From NCBI GenBank assembly GCA_946480295.1, contig CAMLIT010000028.1, positions 1-39,648 on the forward strand: a DNA stretch of 39,648 nucleotides, given 5' to 3'. Positions 7,824 to 16,060 of the stretch are shown piece by piece. Source of the DNA: an uncultured Gemmatimonadota bacterium (GTDB lineage: Bacteria; Gemmatimonadota; Gemmatimonadetes; Gemmatimonadales; Gemmatimonadaceae). Under the pieces are notes generated by a model. That model searched no databases. It was not told the origin of the DNA and worked only from the letters and a program-made list of their open reading frames with translations. The number at the start of each line of letters is the position of its first letter. The first letter of the stretch is position 1. Position numbers and translations under genes: made by a program.

Positions 7824-9347
7824 TCACGCGCCGATGGCCTTCTCCACGGCATCGACGGCCTGTTGGAGAGACGCCGCCGTCTTCGCCAGCAGCTGCTTCG
7901 CCTCCTCGACCAGCCCCGCGCCGCGCGCGCGGTCGGCGAGCGACGCGACGTTGATGCGCACGTTGTACACGGCGCCGCGGCAGCCCGCCTCGGCGAGGAG
8001 CGCGGCGACGCCGGCGTCGGAGACCGCGTTCGCGTTCCCCTTCGTCGCGACGAGCGCCGCCAGCTCCGCGACCTCGGCGCAGGCGCGCGCCGTCTCCAGC
8101 GGCACCTCGGCGGCACCGAGGAGCGCGCTGGTGATCGCCTCCTGGCGCTTCGCCACGGCGTCGTCGCCCTCGCTCGGCAGCTTGTACGCGTTCGACACGG
8201 CGGTGTACGCGGCGGCGTCGCGCTCGGCGAGGGCGGAGAGCCTGTTCGTCAGCGCGGCGGCGCGGAGCGCGACGTCCTTCATCTCCGCGTCCACGGCGGC
8301 GTACTTCTTCCGGCCGGCGGTGAGGCCGGCGACCATCTGCGCCAGCGCGGCGCCGAGCGCGCCGGCGTGCGCCGACACGCTCCCGCCGCCCGGCGAGGGC
8401 GTGGGCGCGGCGACGGAGGCGACGAAGCCCGTGAGCGACTCGCCCCCCGAGACGGCCTGTCGCACTCGGCGCTCGAGCACCATGTCCGGCGTGAACCGGG
8501 CGAGCTGCACGTGGCGCGCGGCGGTGGCGAAGAGGACGTGCTCGGGGACGAGGCCGACGATCTCACTCCACGTCGGGTGCACGCCGTGCGCGGCGGCTTC
8601 CATCCGCACCATCTCGAACGCGCGGTAGAGGGGCGTGCCCTCGGTGTCCACGAGGTTCATGGAGACCTGCGCCTGACCGTCCACCTCGAGGCCGAGCGCC
8701 TTCACGTAGCGCAGGCCGCCTGACGAGTGCCGCACCGCCTTCGCCACCTCCTTCGCGACGGGGAGGTTGGCCGCCGGGCCGAGATAGACGTTGTAGGCGA
8801 CGAGGAAGGGGCGCGCGCCGATGGCGACCGCGCCCGCCGTCGGGTGGATGCGGTTCGGGCCGTGATCGGGGACCCGGTTCGGGTCGCGCCCGATCTGCTC
8901 GCGCAGCCCCTCGAACTCGCCGCGGCGGACGTCGGCGAGGTTCTCGCGGTCCGGCCGCGTCGCGGCGCGCTCGTAGAGGAAGACCGGGATCTCGAGCTCG
9001 CGGCCGACGCGCTCGCCGAGCTGGCGGGCGAGGACGATGCAGTCCTCCATCGTCGTCCCCTCGAGGGGGATGAAGGGGACGACGTCGGCCGCGCCCATGC
9101 GCGGATGCTCGCCGGTATGATGATTGAGGTCGATGTGCTCGCGCGCCGCGGCGATCGCCGTGAACGCCGCGTCCACCGCGTGCTCGACGGGGACGACGAA
9201 GGTGATGACGGTGCGGTTGTGCGAAATGTCGGAGGAGACGTCGAGCACGGCGACGCCCTCGACGGCGGCGACGGCGTCACGGAGCCGCTGCACCACCTCC
9301 GGCCGCCGGCCCTCGGAGAAGTTGGGGACGCACTCGACGAGTTTCAT
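7824..9347 (-). CDS. ftcD: Bifunctional glutamate formimidoyltransferase / formimidotetrahydrofolate cyclodeaminase
   Basis: Links histidine breakdown to the folate pool: it moves the formimino group of formiminoglutamate to tetrahydrofolate, then releases ammonia to give methenyl-THF. 507 residues from the ATG at 9347. Residues 1 to about 300 are the transferase domain (MKLVECVPNFSEG, then HPRMGAADVVPFIP with the likely catalytic His81). From about residue 310 comes the cyclodeaminase domain (PTPSPGGGSVSAHAGALGAALAQM region, GNANAVSDAGVAALLA). Fused FTCD is typical of animals and of scattered bacteria. An in-frame extension upstream of this ATG translates heptad repeats and is rejected. No hut genes are in the window. 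Confidence 0.93.
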   Translation of the reverse strand: MKLVECVPNFSEGRRPEVVQRLRDAVAAVEGVAVLDVSSDISHNRTVITFVVPVEHAVDAAFTAIAAAREHIDLNHHTGEHPRMGAADVVPFIPLEGTTMEDCIVLARQLGERVGRELEIPVFLYERAATRPDRENLADVRRGEFEGLREQIGRDPNRVPDHGPNRIHPTAGAVAIGARPFLVAYNVYLGPAANLPVAKEVAKAVRHSSGGLRYVKALGLEVDGQAQVSMNLVDTEGTPLYRAFEMVRMEAAAHGVHPTWSEIVGLVPEHVLFATAARHVQLARFTPDMVLERRVRQAVSGGESLTGFVASVAAPTPSPGGGSVSAHAGALGAALAQMVAGLTAGRKKYAAVDAEMKDVALRAAALTNRLSALAERDAAAYTAVSNAYKLPSEGDDAVAKRQEAITSALLGAAEVPLETARACAEVAELAALVATKGNANAVSDAGVAALLAEAGCRGAVYNVRINVASLADRARGAGLVEEAKQLLAKTAASLQQAVDAVEKAIGA

Positions 9348-9357
9348 GGAGGGGCGA

Positions 9358-9723
9358 GGGACGAGGGACGAGTCGGGACGCGGGACGGGGGACGCGCGAC
9401 GCGCGCGCACCCGCATGGAGTCTAGGGCGCGTCGGGGCTCGCTGCCAAACGCGAGGGGGCGGGGGGCCGGCCCCTCGCGCCGTGCGTCGCGCTCCGCCGT
9501 TGGGTCGCATCGCACGGTTGGAACACGGATTGGACGGATGAACCGCACCGATGAACGCGGATCGCTCCGTGTGGCGCGACGGGTCCTCGTGCCAAGACGA
9601 GCGCCGGCCCCCGGCGCCCATCCGGGGCATCCGTGACCTCCGTGTCCAATCGGCGCTGCTGCCAGTTTGGGCCGGGGCCCAGCGCACGGCGGATGTGGCC
9701 TGCCCGGACGCGTCCCGCGTCCC
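9358..9723. repeat. Heptad-flanked spacer between the IMPase gene and ftcD
   Basis: Near the ftcD start the plus strand shows GGGACGA twice (9358-9371), then GGGACGC, GGGACGG, GGGACGC, GCGACGC (9375-9402). Near the IMPase stop it shows GCGTCCC twice (9710-9723), the last overlapping the stop codon. Read on the minus strand, which is the sense strand here, GGG-type heptads follow the stop and CCC-type heptads precede the next start, as in the plus-strand regions. The roughly 300-base interior holds no credible gene and shares blocks with the spacer at 4540-4780, including the 17-base block CGCTCCGTGTGGCGCGA. Confidence 0.75.
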
Positions 9724-10583
9724 TACGTCGCCCCAGCCCCCGCCTCCCGCACCACCCCCATCACCCACCCGTGCATCCCCGGGTTCCCGGCCACGATCCC
9801 CGTGTGCCCGACGCGCGCCGGCCGGCCTTCGAGATCGGTGACGATGCCGCCCGCCTCGCGGACGAGCAGGATCCCGGCGGCGATGTCCCACGGAGCGAGC
9901 ATCGGCTCCCAGAACGCCTCGTAGCGCCCGCACGCGACGTCGCAGAGGTCGAGCGCGGCGGAGCCGGCGCGGCGGATCCCCGAGGTCTGGCGCATGATCG
10001 GCGGCAGCATGCGCATGTACGGCTCGATCCTGTCCGGATGCTTGAAGGGCATCCCGGTGCCGACGAGGGCGCGAACCGGCTCCGTGATCGTCGAGACGGC
10101 GATCGGCTGGCCGTTTCGCCGCGCGCCGCCGCCGGCGGCGGCGGTGAACAGCTCGCCCGTCGGCACGTTGACGATCGCCCCCGCGGCCACCTCGCCGTCG
10201 AGGACCGCGGCCACGGAGACCGCGTACCACGGGAAGCCGTGGAGGAAGTTCGTCGTGCCGTCGAGCGGATCGGCGATGAAGACGAGCCCGTGGAGGTCGA
10301 GCTCCGGCGTCAGCTCCTCACCGATGATGCGCGCGTCGGGGTGCCGCTCGCGCACGATCGCCGCGATCGTCTCCTCGGAGGCGCGGTCGGCGCCGCTCAC
10401 GAAATCGGCGTGCGCCTTCACCTCCCACCGCACGCTGTCGCGCTTCTGCGACCACTCGCGAATCACCTCCGCGCCCTTCACGGCGCAGGCGACGCAGGTG
10501 GCGAGGAGGGCGCGGAGCTCGTGCGGCGACGCGGCCGGCGCGGCGCCCGGGGTCGTTGCTTGCGACTGCTGCGGCGCGTTCAT
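9723..10583 (-). CDS. Inositol monophosphatase family protein
   Basis: Mg-dependent phosphatase of the IMPase/SuhB superfamily, 286 residues. Metal-site motifs are present: IIGEE (Glu89/Glu90), DPLDGTTN (Asp105, Asp108) and the C-terminal WDIAAG. About 20 low-complexity residues (MNAPQQSQATTPGAAPAASP) precede the family start at HELRALLATCV, so the true start may be internal. Its start codon lies only 11 bases from the divergent trpS start, so its promoter must overlap trpS coding sequence; an AAGG lies just before the ATG. Substrate could be inositol phosphate, histidinol phosphate or another sugar phosphate. Confidence 0.88.
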   Translation of the reverse strand: MNAPQQSQATTPGAAPAASPHELRALLATCVACAVKGAEVIREWSQKRDSVRWEVKAHADFVSGADRASEETIAAIVRERHPDARIIGEELTPELDLHGLVFIADPLDGTTNFLHGFPWYAVSVAAVLDGEVAAGAIVNVPTGELFTAAAGGGARRNGQPIAVSTITEPVRALVGTGMPFKHPDRIEPYMRMLPPIMRQTSGIRRAGSAALDLCDVACGRYEAFWEPMLAPWDIAAGILLVREAGGIVTDLEGRPARVGHTGIVAGNPGMHGWVMGVVREAGAGAT

Positions 10584-10594
10584 ACCTTGCGCAG
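10560..10594 (+). promoter_or_regulatory. Putative leaderless sigma-70-type promoter of trpS
   Basis: TTGCGA (10560-10565), a 17-base spacer and TACCTT (10583-10588) are followed by six bases and the trpS ATG at 10595. Transcription starting 6-7 bases after the -10 would begin at the A of the ATG. The -10 overlaps the IMPase start codon on the other strand. The trpS start is fixed by the conserved N-terminus, which makes this the clearest leaderless candidate in the window. Confidence 0.55.
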
Positions 10595-11611
10595 ATGTCC
10601 CGGATATTCAGTGGAATCCAGCCGTCGGGGGAGTTGCACATCGGCAACTACCTCGGTGCGGTGAAGAACTGGGTGCAGTTGCAGCACCGCTTCGAGTCGA
10701 TCTTCTGCATCGTGGATTACCACGCGATCACGGTGCCGTACGACCCCGACGTGCTGCGGGCGCGGCGGCGCGAGATGGCGGTGTCGCTCCTCGCGGCCGG
10801 GATCGACCCCGAGACGGCGACGCTCTTCGTGCAGTCCGCGGTTCCGGAACATACCGAGCTGGCCTGGATCTTCAACACCATCACGCCCCTCGGGGAGCTG
10901 GAGCGCCAGACGCAGTTCAAGGACAAGGCGCAGCGCCAGGAGAGCGTGAACGCCGGCCTCCTCAACTATCCGGTGCTCCAGGCCGCCGACATCCTGCTCT
11001 ATCGGGCGGATTCCGTGCCCGTGGGCGAGGATCAGCTCCAGCACCTGGAGCTCTCGCGCGTCGTCGCGCGCCGGTGGAACGGCCAGTTCGGCCGCCCGAC
11101 CGGGGCGACGCTCGAGGACGGGAGCCCGGAGCGGGAGGCGTTCTTCCCCGAGCCGCAGGCCGTCCTCACGCCGACGCGTCGCATCATGGGGCTCGACGGG
11201 CAGGCGAAGATGTCGAAGTCGATGGGCAACACCATCGGCCTGCTCGAGGCGCCGGAGCAGATCTGGGCGAAGCTGCGTCCGGCGGTCACGGACCCCAAGC
11301 GGATCAAGCGCACGGATCCGGGCACGCCCGAGGTCTGCAACATCTATCACCTGCACAAGGCGTTCAGCCCACCGGAGACGGTGGAGCACGTCGCGCTGCA
11401 GTGCAGCACGGCCGGGTGGGGATGCATCGACTGCAAGAAGGTGCTCTTCGAGTCGATGGAGCAGGAGCTGGTGCCGATCCGGCGTCGCGCCGAGGAGCTG
11501 CGCGCGGCGCCGCAGCGGGTGGACGAGGCGCTCGACGCCGGCGCGGCGCGCTGCTCGGCGCTGGCGAAGGAGACGATGGCGGCGGTGCGCGAGCGGATGG
11601 GGCTGGATTGA
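10595..11611 (+). CDS. trpS: Tryptophanyl-tRNA synthetase
   Basis: Class I aminoacyl-tRNA synthetase charging tRNA-Trp in the cytosol; 338 residues, normal length. The conserved start MSRIFSGIQPSGELHIGNYL contains the HIGN signature (residues 15-18), and AKMSKSMGN gives the KMSKS loop. Other family segments are FKDKAQRQE, GLLNYPVLQAADILLY and PVGEDQLQHLELSR. The start is chosen because the family begins exactly there; the open frame extends further up only through IMPase antisense. No ribosome binding site is present, and a -10-like box ends six bases upstream. Confidence 0.97.
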   Translation: MSRIFSGIQPSGELHIGNYLGAVKNWVQLQHRFESIFCIVDYHAITVPYDPDVLRARRREMAVSLLAAGIDPETATLFVQSAVPEHTELAWIFNTITPLGELERQTQFKDKAQRQESVNAGLLNYPVLQAADILLYRADSVPVGEDQLQHLELSRVVARRWNGQFGRPTGATLEDGSPEREAFFPEPQAVLTPTRRIMGLDGQAKMSKSMGNTIGLLEAPEQIWAKLRPAVTDPKRIKRTDPGTPEVCNIYHLHKAFSPPETVEHVALQCSTAGWGCIDCKKVLFESMEQELVPIRRRAEELRAAPQRVDEALDAGAARCSALAKETMAAVRERMGLD

Positions 11612-11662
11612 TGCGCGCCGTCGGCGGGGGGGAATCGTCGTCGGCACACGCCGTGCATTTTT

Positions 11663-11686
11663 CCGGGGCGGTCTCCTCGCCCCCGG
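11663..11686 (+). terminator. Hairpin downstream of trpS
   Basis: CCGGGGCG (11663-11670) pairs with CGCCCCCGG (11678-11686), with one bulged C and a 7-base loop. It lies about 50 bases after the trpS stop. There is no downstream T run, only a short T run just before the stem, so it is a weak terminator candidate. Confidence 0.35.
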
Positions 11687-11746
11687 TATCGCGGCCGCGC
11701 AATGCCGGCGAGCGCTCTCGGTACCGCGGCCGGTTCCCCCACGCCC

Positions 11747-11989
11747 ATGCAGTTCATCCGCCGACTGATCGCTCGTCTCCGCCACCATCCGCTGTTCGAT
11801 CGGCGCGCGCCGCGTGCCGCGAACATCCCGCTGATCGTCGACCTGCCGCCGACGCTGCACCGCGACATCACGCCGACCGGCATCCGCGTCTACAGCCTCT
11901 GCGGGAGCTGCGGCGCCCGGCTCGAGGCGAGCGCGACGCTCTGTCAGGAGTGCGCACGGGGGCGGAGCCGATCGACGCCGCCATACTGA
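11747..11989 (+). CDS. Small zinc-ribbon protein, unknown function
   Basis: 80 residues from ATG 11747 (an in-frame ATG at 11702 would add 15 low-complexity residues). The N-terminus is basic and amphipathic (MQFIRRLIARLRHHPLFDRR). The middle contains PLIVDLPPTLHRDITPTGIRVYSLC, and a Cys4 zinc ribbon follows: CGSCG then CQEC, 15 residues apart. I do not recognise a named family. The C-terminal ribbon suggests nucleic-acid or protein binding. GC-rich third positions support a real gene. Confidence 0.55.
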   Translation: MQFIRRLIARLRHHPLFDRRAPRAANIPLIVDLPPTLHRDITPTGIRVYSLCGSCGARLEASATLCQECARGRSRSTPPY

Positions 11990-11990
11990 G

Positions 11991-12131
11991 TTGAGTGAAC
12001 TGCTAGCTGCCCTCCAGCACCTCACCGGGCTGGACGAGCCACGCACGCGCTGGCTCCTCGACGTCCTTGCCCTGGTCCTTCCCTGGATCCTGCTGCCGGT
12101 CGTGGATCGCCTGGCGCGGCGGCGGCATTAG
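11991..12131 (+). CDS. Possible 46-residue single-span membrane protein
   Basis: An open frame from TTG 11991, one base after the preceding stop, to TAG 12129 encodes a short polar N-terminus (SELLAALQHLTGLDEPRTR), a hydrophobic stretch (WLLDVLALVLPWILLPVV) and a basic tail (DRLARRRH). That is a typical small membrane-protein pattern with a positive-inside tail. Third positions are mostly G or C, as in neighbouring genes, and the frame fits tightly between two genes. There is no ribosome binding site and TTG is a rare start, so the call is tentative. Confidence 0.4.
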   Translation: MSELLAALQHLTGLDEPRTRWLLDVLALVLPWILLPVVDRLARRRH

Positions 12132-12137
12132 AAGCCG

Positions 12138-12647
12138 ATGTACGCCGGTCACGCCGCCCTCGCGCTCTACACGAAGGCCCGCCGATCGCGGCTCCCCCTC
12201 CTGCTGCTCGTCGTCGTCGCCTACGCCCCCGACTGGATCGAGTGGCTCGTCGAAGCCGCCCGCCCGCTGCACGGGATCTCGGCGATGATCTCGCACTCCA
12301 TCCCCTCGGTCCTCGTCGGGAGCACGGTCGTCGCCCTCCTCGCGCTCCTCTTCCGCGCCGACCGGGCCGACGCGATCGCCCTCTGGCTGCTCTACGTCTC
12401 GCACTGGCTGGCGGACTTCGTCACGGGGCTCAAGCCGACGTGGCCGGGCGGCCCGATGCTGGGGCTGCACTTCTACGACCATCCGTTCTGGGACTTCCTG
12501 ATCGAGGCGGTGGTCGTCGCCCTGGCGTGGATCGCGTACCGCCGCTCCCTCCCGCCGACCCCGCGCCGCGGCGTGGCCGTGCTCATCCCCGCCGGCCTCC
12601 TCGTCTTCCAGATCGGCTTCCTCGTCGTGATGAAGGCGATGCAGTGA
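12138..12647 (+). CDS. Membrane protein, DUF457/YdjM-like
   Basis: 169 residues with about four hydrophobic segments. Family hints are the N-terminal MYAGHAALAL, the MISHSIPS motif, VSHWLADFVT after the next helix, and FYDHPFWDFLIEA. Conserved His and Asp residues at membrane faces are typical of the group annotated as membrane-bound metal-dependent hydrolases (DUF457, YdjM), whose activity is not established. It starts six bases after the preceding small frame. The family assignment is moderately sure; no function is inferred. Confidence 0.65.
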   Translation: MYAGHAALALYTKARRSRLPLLLLVVVAYAPDWIEWLVEAARPLHGISAMISHSIPSVLVGSTVVALLALLFRADRADAIALWLLYVSHWLADFVTGLKPTWPGGPMLGLHFYDHPFWDFLIEAVVVALAWIAYRRSLPPTPRRGVAVLIPAGLLVFQIGFLVVMKAMQ

Positions 12648-12655
12648 GCGGTCGC

Positions 12656-12677
12656 GGGCGCCCGCCGGCGGGCGCCC
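12656..12677. terminator. Perfect 22-base palindrome after the DUF457-like gene
   Basis: GGGCGCCCGC (12656-12665), a central CG and GCGGGCGCCC (12668-12677) form a fully self-complementary sequence eight bases after the stop codon. It would fold as a very stable hairpin in RNA. No T run follows. It is probably a terminator or 3'-end stabiliser. Confidence 0.5.
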
Positions 12678-12821
12678 CGCGCGACTGGCGAAAGCCCGTC
12701 CACGCTTTCATCTTCCTGCGGGCCGCTTCGGCGGCCTCTGCAGGGTAGCCGGACGACCGCGGGCCTCCCGCCGCATGCCTCTTGCACTGCCTCGCCGCGG
12801 ATCCTCAACGGCGAGAGCGAC

Positions 12822-13082
12822 ATGGCGGAGCGCGGCGGGCCCATCGGCATGGTGACCCTGGTCTGTCTGACCTGCGGCAACGAGAAGTTCTACGACAAAG
12901 CGGTGCCGGACACCGTCACCTGCGAGCGGTGCGGCGGGACCGTGTTCCGGAACTTCGCCACCCCCACCGAGCCCGACGACGCCGCCATCGCGCAGTTGGA
13001 GGAGCAGGCGCGGAGCATGTCGTACGGCGATTCGTCGCCGGACACGACCCCCGACGACCTGCGCGACCTCGATTCGCGCTAG
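12822..13082 (+). CDS. Small zinc-ribbon protein, unknown function
   Basis: 86 residues. A Cys4 zinc ribbon lies near the N-terminus (CLTCG, then CERCGG), followed by GTVFRNFATPTEPD and an acidic, probably disordered tail (EEQARSMSYGDSSPDTTPDDLRDLDSR). It resembles the small FmdB-like or rubredoxin-like ribbons that are common but uncharacterised. A second in-frame ATG at 12849 (MVTLVCLTCG) is an equally plausible start. The spacer 12678-12821 before it holds nothing recognisable. Confidence 0.6.
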   Translation: MAERGGPIGMVTLVCLTCGNEKFYDKAVPDTVTCERCGGTVFRNFATPTEPDDAAIAQLEEQARSMSYGDSSPDTTPDDLRDLDSR

Positions 13083-13133
13083 CGCTCGCGGGCGGGAGTC
13101 CGCCCCATCCCCGCCTTCATCCCCGCCGCCGAT

Positions 13134-13820
13134 GTGCCGTCGCTCGAAGCCCTGACGAGCGCGCTGCGGCTCACGCTGCTCTTCAAGCTGATGCTCGCCA
13201 CGCTGCTCGGCGGGGCGATCGGCCTCGAGCGCGAGATCGCGGGCAAGCCCGCCGGGCTGCGCACGAACATCCTCATCTGCGTCGGCGCCGCGCTGTTCAT
13301 GCACCTCTCGATCTCCGTCGCGGAGATCGGCTTCTCGTCCGACGGGCACCCGTACGGCGACACGACCCGCATCGCCGCGCAGATCGTCTCGGGGATCGGC
13401 TTCCTGGGCGCGGGGGCGATCCTCCACGCGCAGGGCGCCGTCGTGGGCCTCACGACGGCCGCCACGATCTGGGTGGTGGCCGCGGTGGGCGCGGCGGTCG
13501 GGGCGGGAGCGTACATCGAGGCCGCGGGGACCACGGTCCTCATGATGCTCGTCCTCGTGGGGCTGCGGCCGGTGGAGCACCGCCTCCTCGCCAAGCGCCG
13601 GCACGTGCACGGGACGCTGCGCGTCGTGCCAAACGCGGGCTTCGACGAGTTCGCCGAGGCGATCCGGGCCACCGGCGCGCACGTCGTCGGGCGACAGACC
13701 TACGATCACGACACCGACCGCGCCTTCGAGCTGGAGCTCGTCGGCACGACGCGACAGCTCGACGTGCTCATCGAGGTGCTGCGACGACGCAAGGACGTGA
13801 TCAGCATCACACTCGACTGA
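13134..13820 (+). CDS. MgtC/SapB family membrane protein
   Basis: Inner-membrane protein of the MgtC family, linked in other bacteria to low-magnesium growth and control of F1Fo ATP synthase. 228 residues from GTG 13134. The N-terminal half carries the signature GLEREIAGKPAGLRTNILIC, RIAAQIVSGIGFLGAGAI and VVGLTTAATIWVVAAVG across four or five helices. The C-terminal part from about residue 150 (RHVHGTLRVVPNAG to LRRRKDVISITLD) has the alternating pattern of an ACT-like domain, as in full-length MgtC. The next gene starts two bases after the stop. The physiological role is inferred from the family only. Confidence 0.87.
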   Translation: MPSLEALTSALRLTLLFKLMLATLLGGAIGLEREIAGKPAGLRTNILICVGAALFMHLSISVAEIGFSSDGHPYGDTTRIAAQIVSGIGFLGAGAILHAQGAVVGLTTAATIWVVAAVGAAVGAGAYIEAAGTTVLMMLVLVGLRPVEHRLLAKRRHVHGTLRVVPNAGFDEFAEAIRATGAHVVGRQTYDHDTDRAFELELVGTTRQLDVLIEVLRRRKDVISITLD

Positions 13821-13821
13821 C

Positions 13822-14856
13822 ATGGAACGGCTCCTCGTCGCCGATCTCGCGGCGGCCTCGCGCAACTGGGCGCTGACCCCGGAAGGGGAGCGTCGCCTCC
13901 TCGCCGAGGCGCCCCACGGCTGGCGCGTGCACGTCGTCCGCGCCCAGACCAGCTCCGACGGCGACGGCCCGAAGGACCCGAGCCCCGAGGTCATGCAGGC
14001 GGTCGCCGACGCGGAGGTCTACTTCGGCTTCGGCGTCCCGCGTCCGCTCTTCCTCGCCGGCAAGCGATTGCGCTGGGTGCACTCCGCCGCGGCGGGGGTC
14101 GGCAGCGCGCTCTATCCCGAGATGATGCAGAGCGACGTGCTCTTCACCAACTCGGCCGGCGTGCACGCCATCCCGATCGCCGAATACGTCGTCGCCGGCG
14201 TGCTTCACTTCCTCCGCGGCCTCGACATCGCCATCGACCAGCAGCGGCGCGGCGTGTGGGACAAGAAGCCGTTCGTCGCGCTCGACGCGCCGCTGCGCGA
14301 GATGGACGAGCTCCACGCGGTGATCGTCGGCGCGGGCGGGATCGGCGCCGAGACGGCGAAGCGGCTGACGGCGCTCGGCGTCCACTGCACCGCGGTGCGG
14401 CGACGTCCCGAGCTCGGGCCGCCGCTCGGCTTCGATCGCGTGGCCGGCCCCGGCGAGCTCGATCAGCTCCTGCCCACGGCCGACGTGCTGATCGTCGCCG
14501 CGCCGCTCACCGGCGAGACGCGCGGCCTCGTCACCGCCGAGCGGCTCGACCGCCTCCCTCGTTCGGCGATCGTCGTCAACGTCGCGCGCGGCGCGCTCGT
14601 CGACGAGGCCGCCCTCGCGACGCGGCTCGCCGACGGACGGTTGCGCGGCGCGGTGCTGGACGTCTTCCAACATGAGCCACTGGCGGCGGATAGCCCACTG
14701 TGGCAGCTTCGGTCGGCCGTCGTGACACCGCACGTCTCTCCGGTCTCGCCGGGCCGGTTCTGGCCGCGGCAGCTCGACCTCTTCCTGGACAACTGGCGGC
14801 GCTACGTGGACGGTCGTCCACTGCGCAACCTGGTCGACAAGCACGCGGGTTACTGA
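13822..14856 (+). CDS. D-isomer-specific 2-hydroxyacid dehydrogenase
   Basis: NAD(P)-dependent oxidoreductase of 344 residues. The Rossmann domain carries the dinucleotide motif GAGGIGAE. Active-site residues of the family are present: Arg in VNVARGALVDE, Glu in AVLDVFQHEPL and His in VVTPHVSP. The split substrate-binding domain forms the N-terminus and the last 30 residues. The GRFWPRQLDLFLDNWRRY ending is like the GhrA/CtcP-type branch. The substrate (glyoxylate, hydroxypyruvate, another 2-oxoacid) cannot be told. It lies between mgtC and pilT with gaps of one and four bases, so the three are probably co-transcribed. Confidence 0.9.
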   Translation: MERLLVADLAAASRNWALTPEGERRLLAEAPHGWRVHVVRAQTSSDGDGPKDPSPEVMQAVADAEVYFGFGVPRPLFLAGKRLRWVHSAAAGVGSALYPEMMQSDVLFTNSAGVHAIPIAEYVVAGVLHFLRGLDIAIDQQRRGVWDKKPFVALDAPLREMDELHAVIVGAGGIGAETAKRLTALGVHCTAVRRRPELGPPLGFDRVAGPGELDQLLPTADVLIVAAPLTGETRGLVTAERLDRLPRSAIVVNVARGALVDEAALATRLADGRLRGAVLDVFQHEPLAADSPLWQLRSAVVTPHVSPVSPGRFWPRQLDLFLDNWRRYVDGRPLRNLVDKHAGY

Positions 14857-14860
14857 CGGC

Positions 14861-16060
14861 ATGGAGAAGATCATCAAGGCGGCGGTGGACCGGGGGGCGT
14901 CGGACCTGCACATCAAGGCGGGCGACGTCTTCCGGGCGCGGGTGAACGGGAAGCTGGTGCCGCTCACCAAGCAGTCGCTCACCCCCGAGCAGACGCGCGC
15001 CATCGCCCTGCACCTGATGAGCAACGAGGACGACAAGGCGCGCCTCGACAAGCTCACCGACTACGACTGCTCCTGGGCGGCGCCGGGGATCGGGCGCTTC
15101 CGGGTCAACATCATGAAGCAGCGCTCGAGCTTCATGATCGTGATGCGCGTGATCCCGTTCAACGTGCCGACGTTCGATTCGCTGCGGCTGCCGCCGGTGC
15201 TGGCGAAGATCGCCGAGGCGGAGCGCGGGATGATCCTCGTCACCGGGGTCACCGGCTCGGGGAAGTCGAGCACGATGGCGGCGATGATCAACTACATGAA
15301 CGACCACGCCAGCCGCCACATCCTCACGCTGGAGAACCCGATCGAGTTCCTGCACAAGGACCGCACCTCGTCCATCACGCAGCGCGAGATCGGGTCGGAC
15401 ACGACGGACTTCAAGACGGGGCTCCGCGCCGCGCTGCGGCAGGACCCGGACGTGATCATGATCGGCGAGATGCGCGACGCCGAGACGATCGACACGGCGA
15501 TGAAGGCGGCGGAGACCGGGCACCTCGTCTTCTCGACGCTGCACACCGCCGACGCGCAGAGCACGATCCTGCGCATCATGGCGATGTTCCCGCCCGAGGA
15601 GCAGGAAGTGGTGCGCATCCGCCTCAGCGAGACGCTGCACGCCGTGGTGTCGCAGCGCCTGCTGCCCCGCGCCAGCGGGCAGGGGCGCGCGGTGGCGGCG
15701 GAGATCCTCATCGTCACGCCGGCGGTGCGCGACATGATCGCCGACGGCAAGCGCATCGGCGAGATCCGCGACTACATCGCCGACGGGCGCGAGCAGTACG
15801 GGATGCAGACCTTCGACCAGCACCTGGCCGAGCTGGTGCAGTCGAAGGAAGTGACCTTCGAGACGGCGATGGCGGCGGCGAGCAATCCGTCGGACTTCGA
15901 GCTCAAGCTGCGCATGTTCTCCCGCGTCTCGCAGGGGGTGAACGCGTCGGAGGTGGACGGGGCGGAGGCGGGGGCGGGGGCGGGGGCGGAGGCGCCGGCT
16001 GCGCCGGCGGGGCAGCTCGAGGGGATGCAGGGCGGCGGCTTCGACTTCCTCGGCCAATGA
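14861..16060 (+). CDS. pilT: Type IV pilus retraction ATPase PilT/PilU family
   Basis: Hexameric secretion ATPase that disassembles type IV pili for twitching motility; cytosolic, at the pilus base; 399 residues. Motifs: Walker A GVTGSGKS (about 129-136), Asp box and Walker B PDVIMIGEMRD, His box STLHTADA. The PilT-type AIRNLIRE motif is not seen; the equivalent region reads MIADGKRIGEIRDYI, then GMQTFDQHLAELV, so a PilU-like or group-specific PilT is possible. The C-terminus has an Ala/Gly-rich stretch (AEAGAGAGAEAPAAPAG). The stop overlaps the next start as ATGA. No other pil genes are in the window. Confidence 0.9.
   Translation: MEKIIKAAVDRGASDLHIKAGDVFRARVNGKLVPLTKQSLTPEQTRAIALHLMSNEDDKARLDKLTDYDCSWAAPGIGRFRVNIMKQRSSFMIVMRVIPFNVPTFDSLRLPPVLAKIAEAERGMILVTGVTGSGKSSTMAAMINYMNDHASRHILTLENPIEFLHKDRTSSITQREIGSDTTDFKTGLRAALRQDPDVIMIGEMRDAETIDTAMKAAETGHLVFSTLHTADAQSTILRIMAMFPPEEQEVVRIRLSETLHAVVSQRLLPRASGQGRAVAAEILIVTPAVRDMIADGKRIGEIRDYIADGREQYGMQTFDQHLAELVQSKEVTFETAMAAASNPSDFELKLRMFSRVSQGVNASEVDGAEAGAGAGAEAPAAPAGQLEGMQGGGFDFLGQ

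Noticed and set aside
9348..9548. N-terminal extension of ftcD on the minus strand
   Set aside because: It reads through GGGACGA/GGGACGC repeats; the conserved transferase start KLVECVPNFSEG is at the ATG at 9347.
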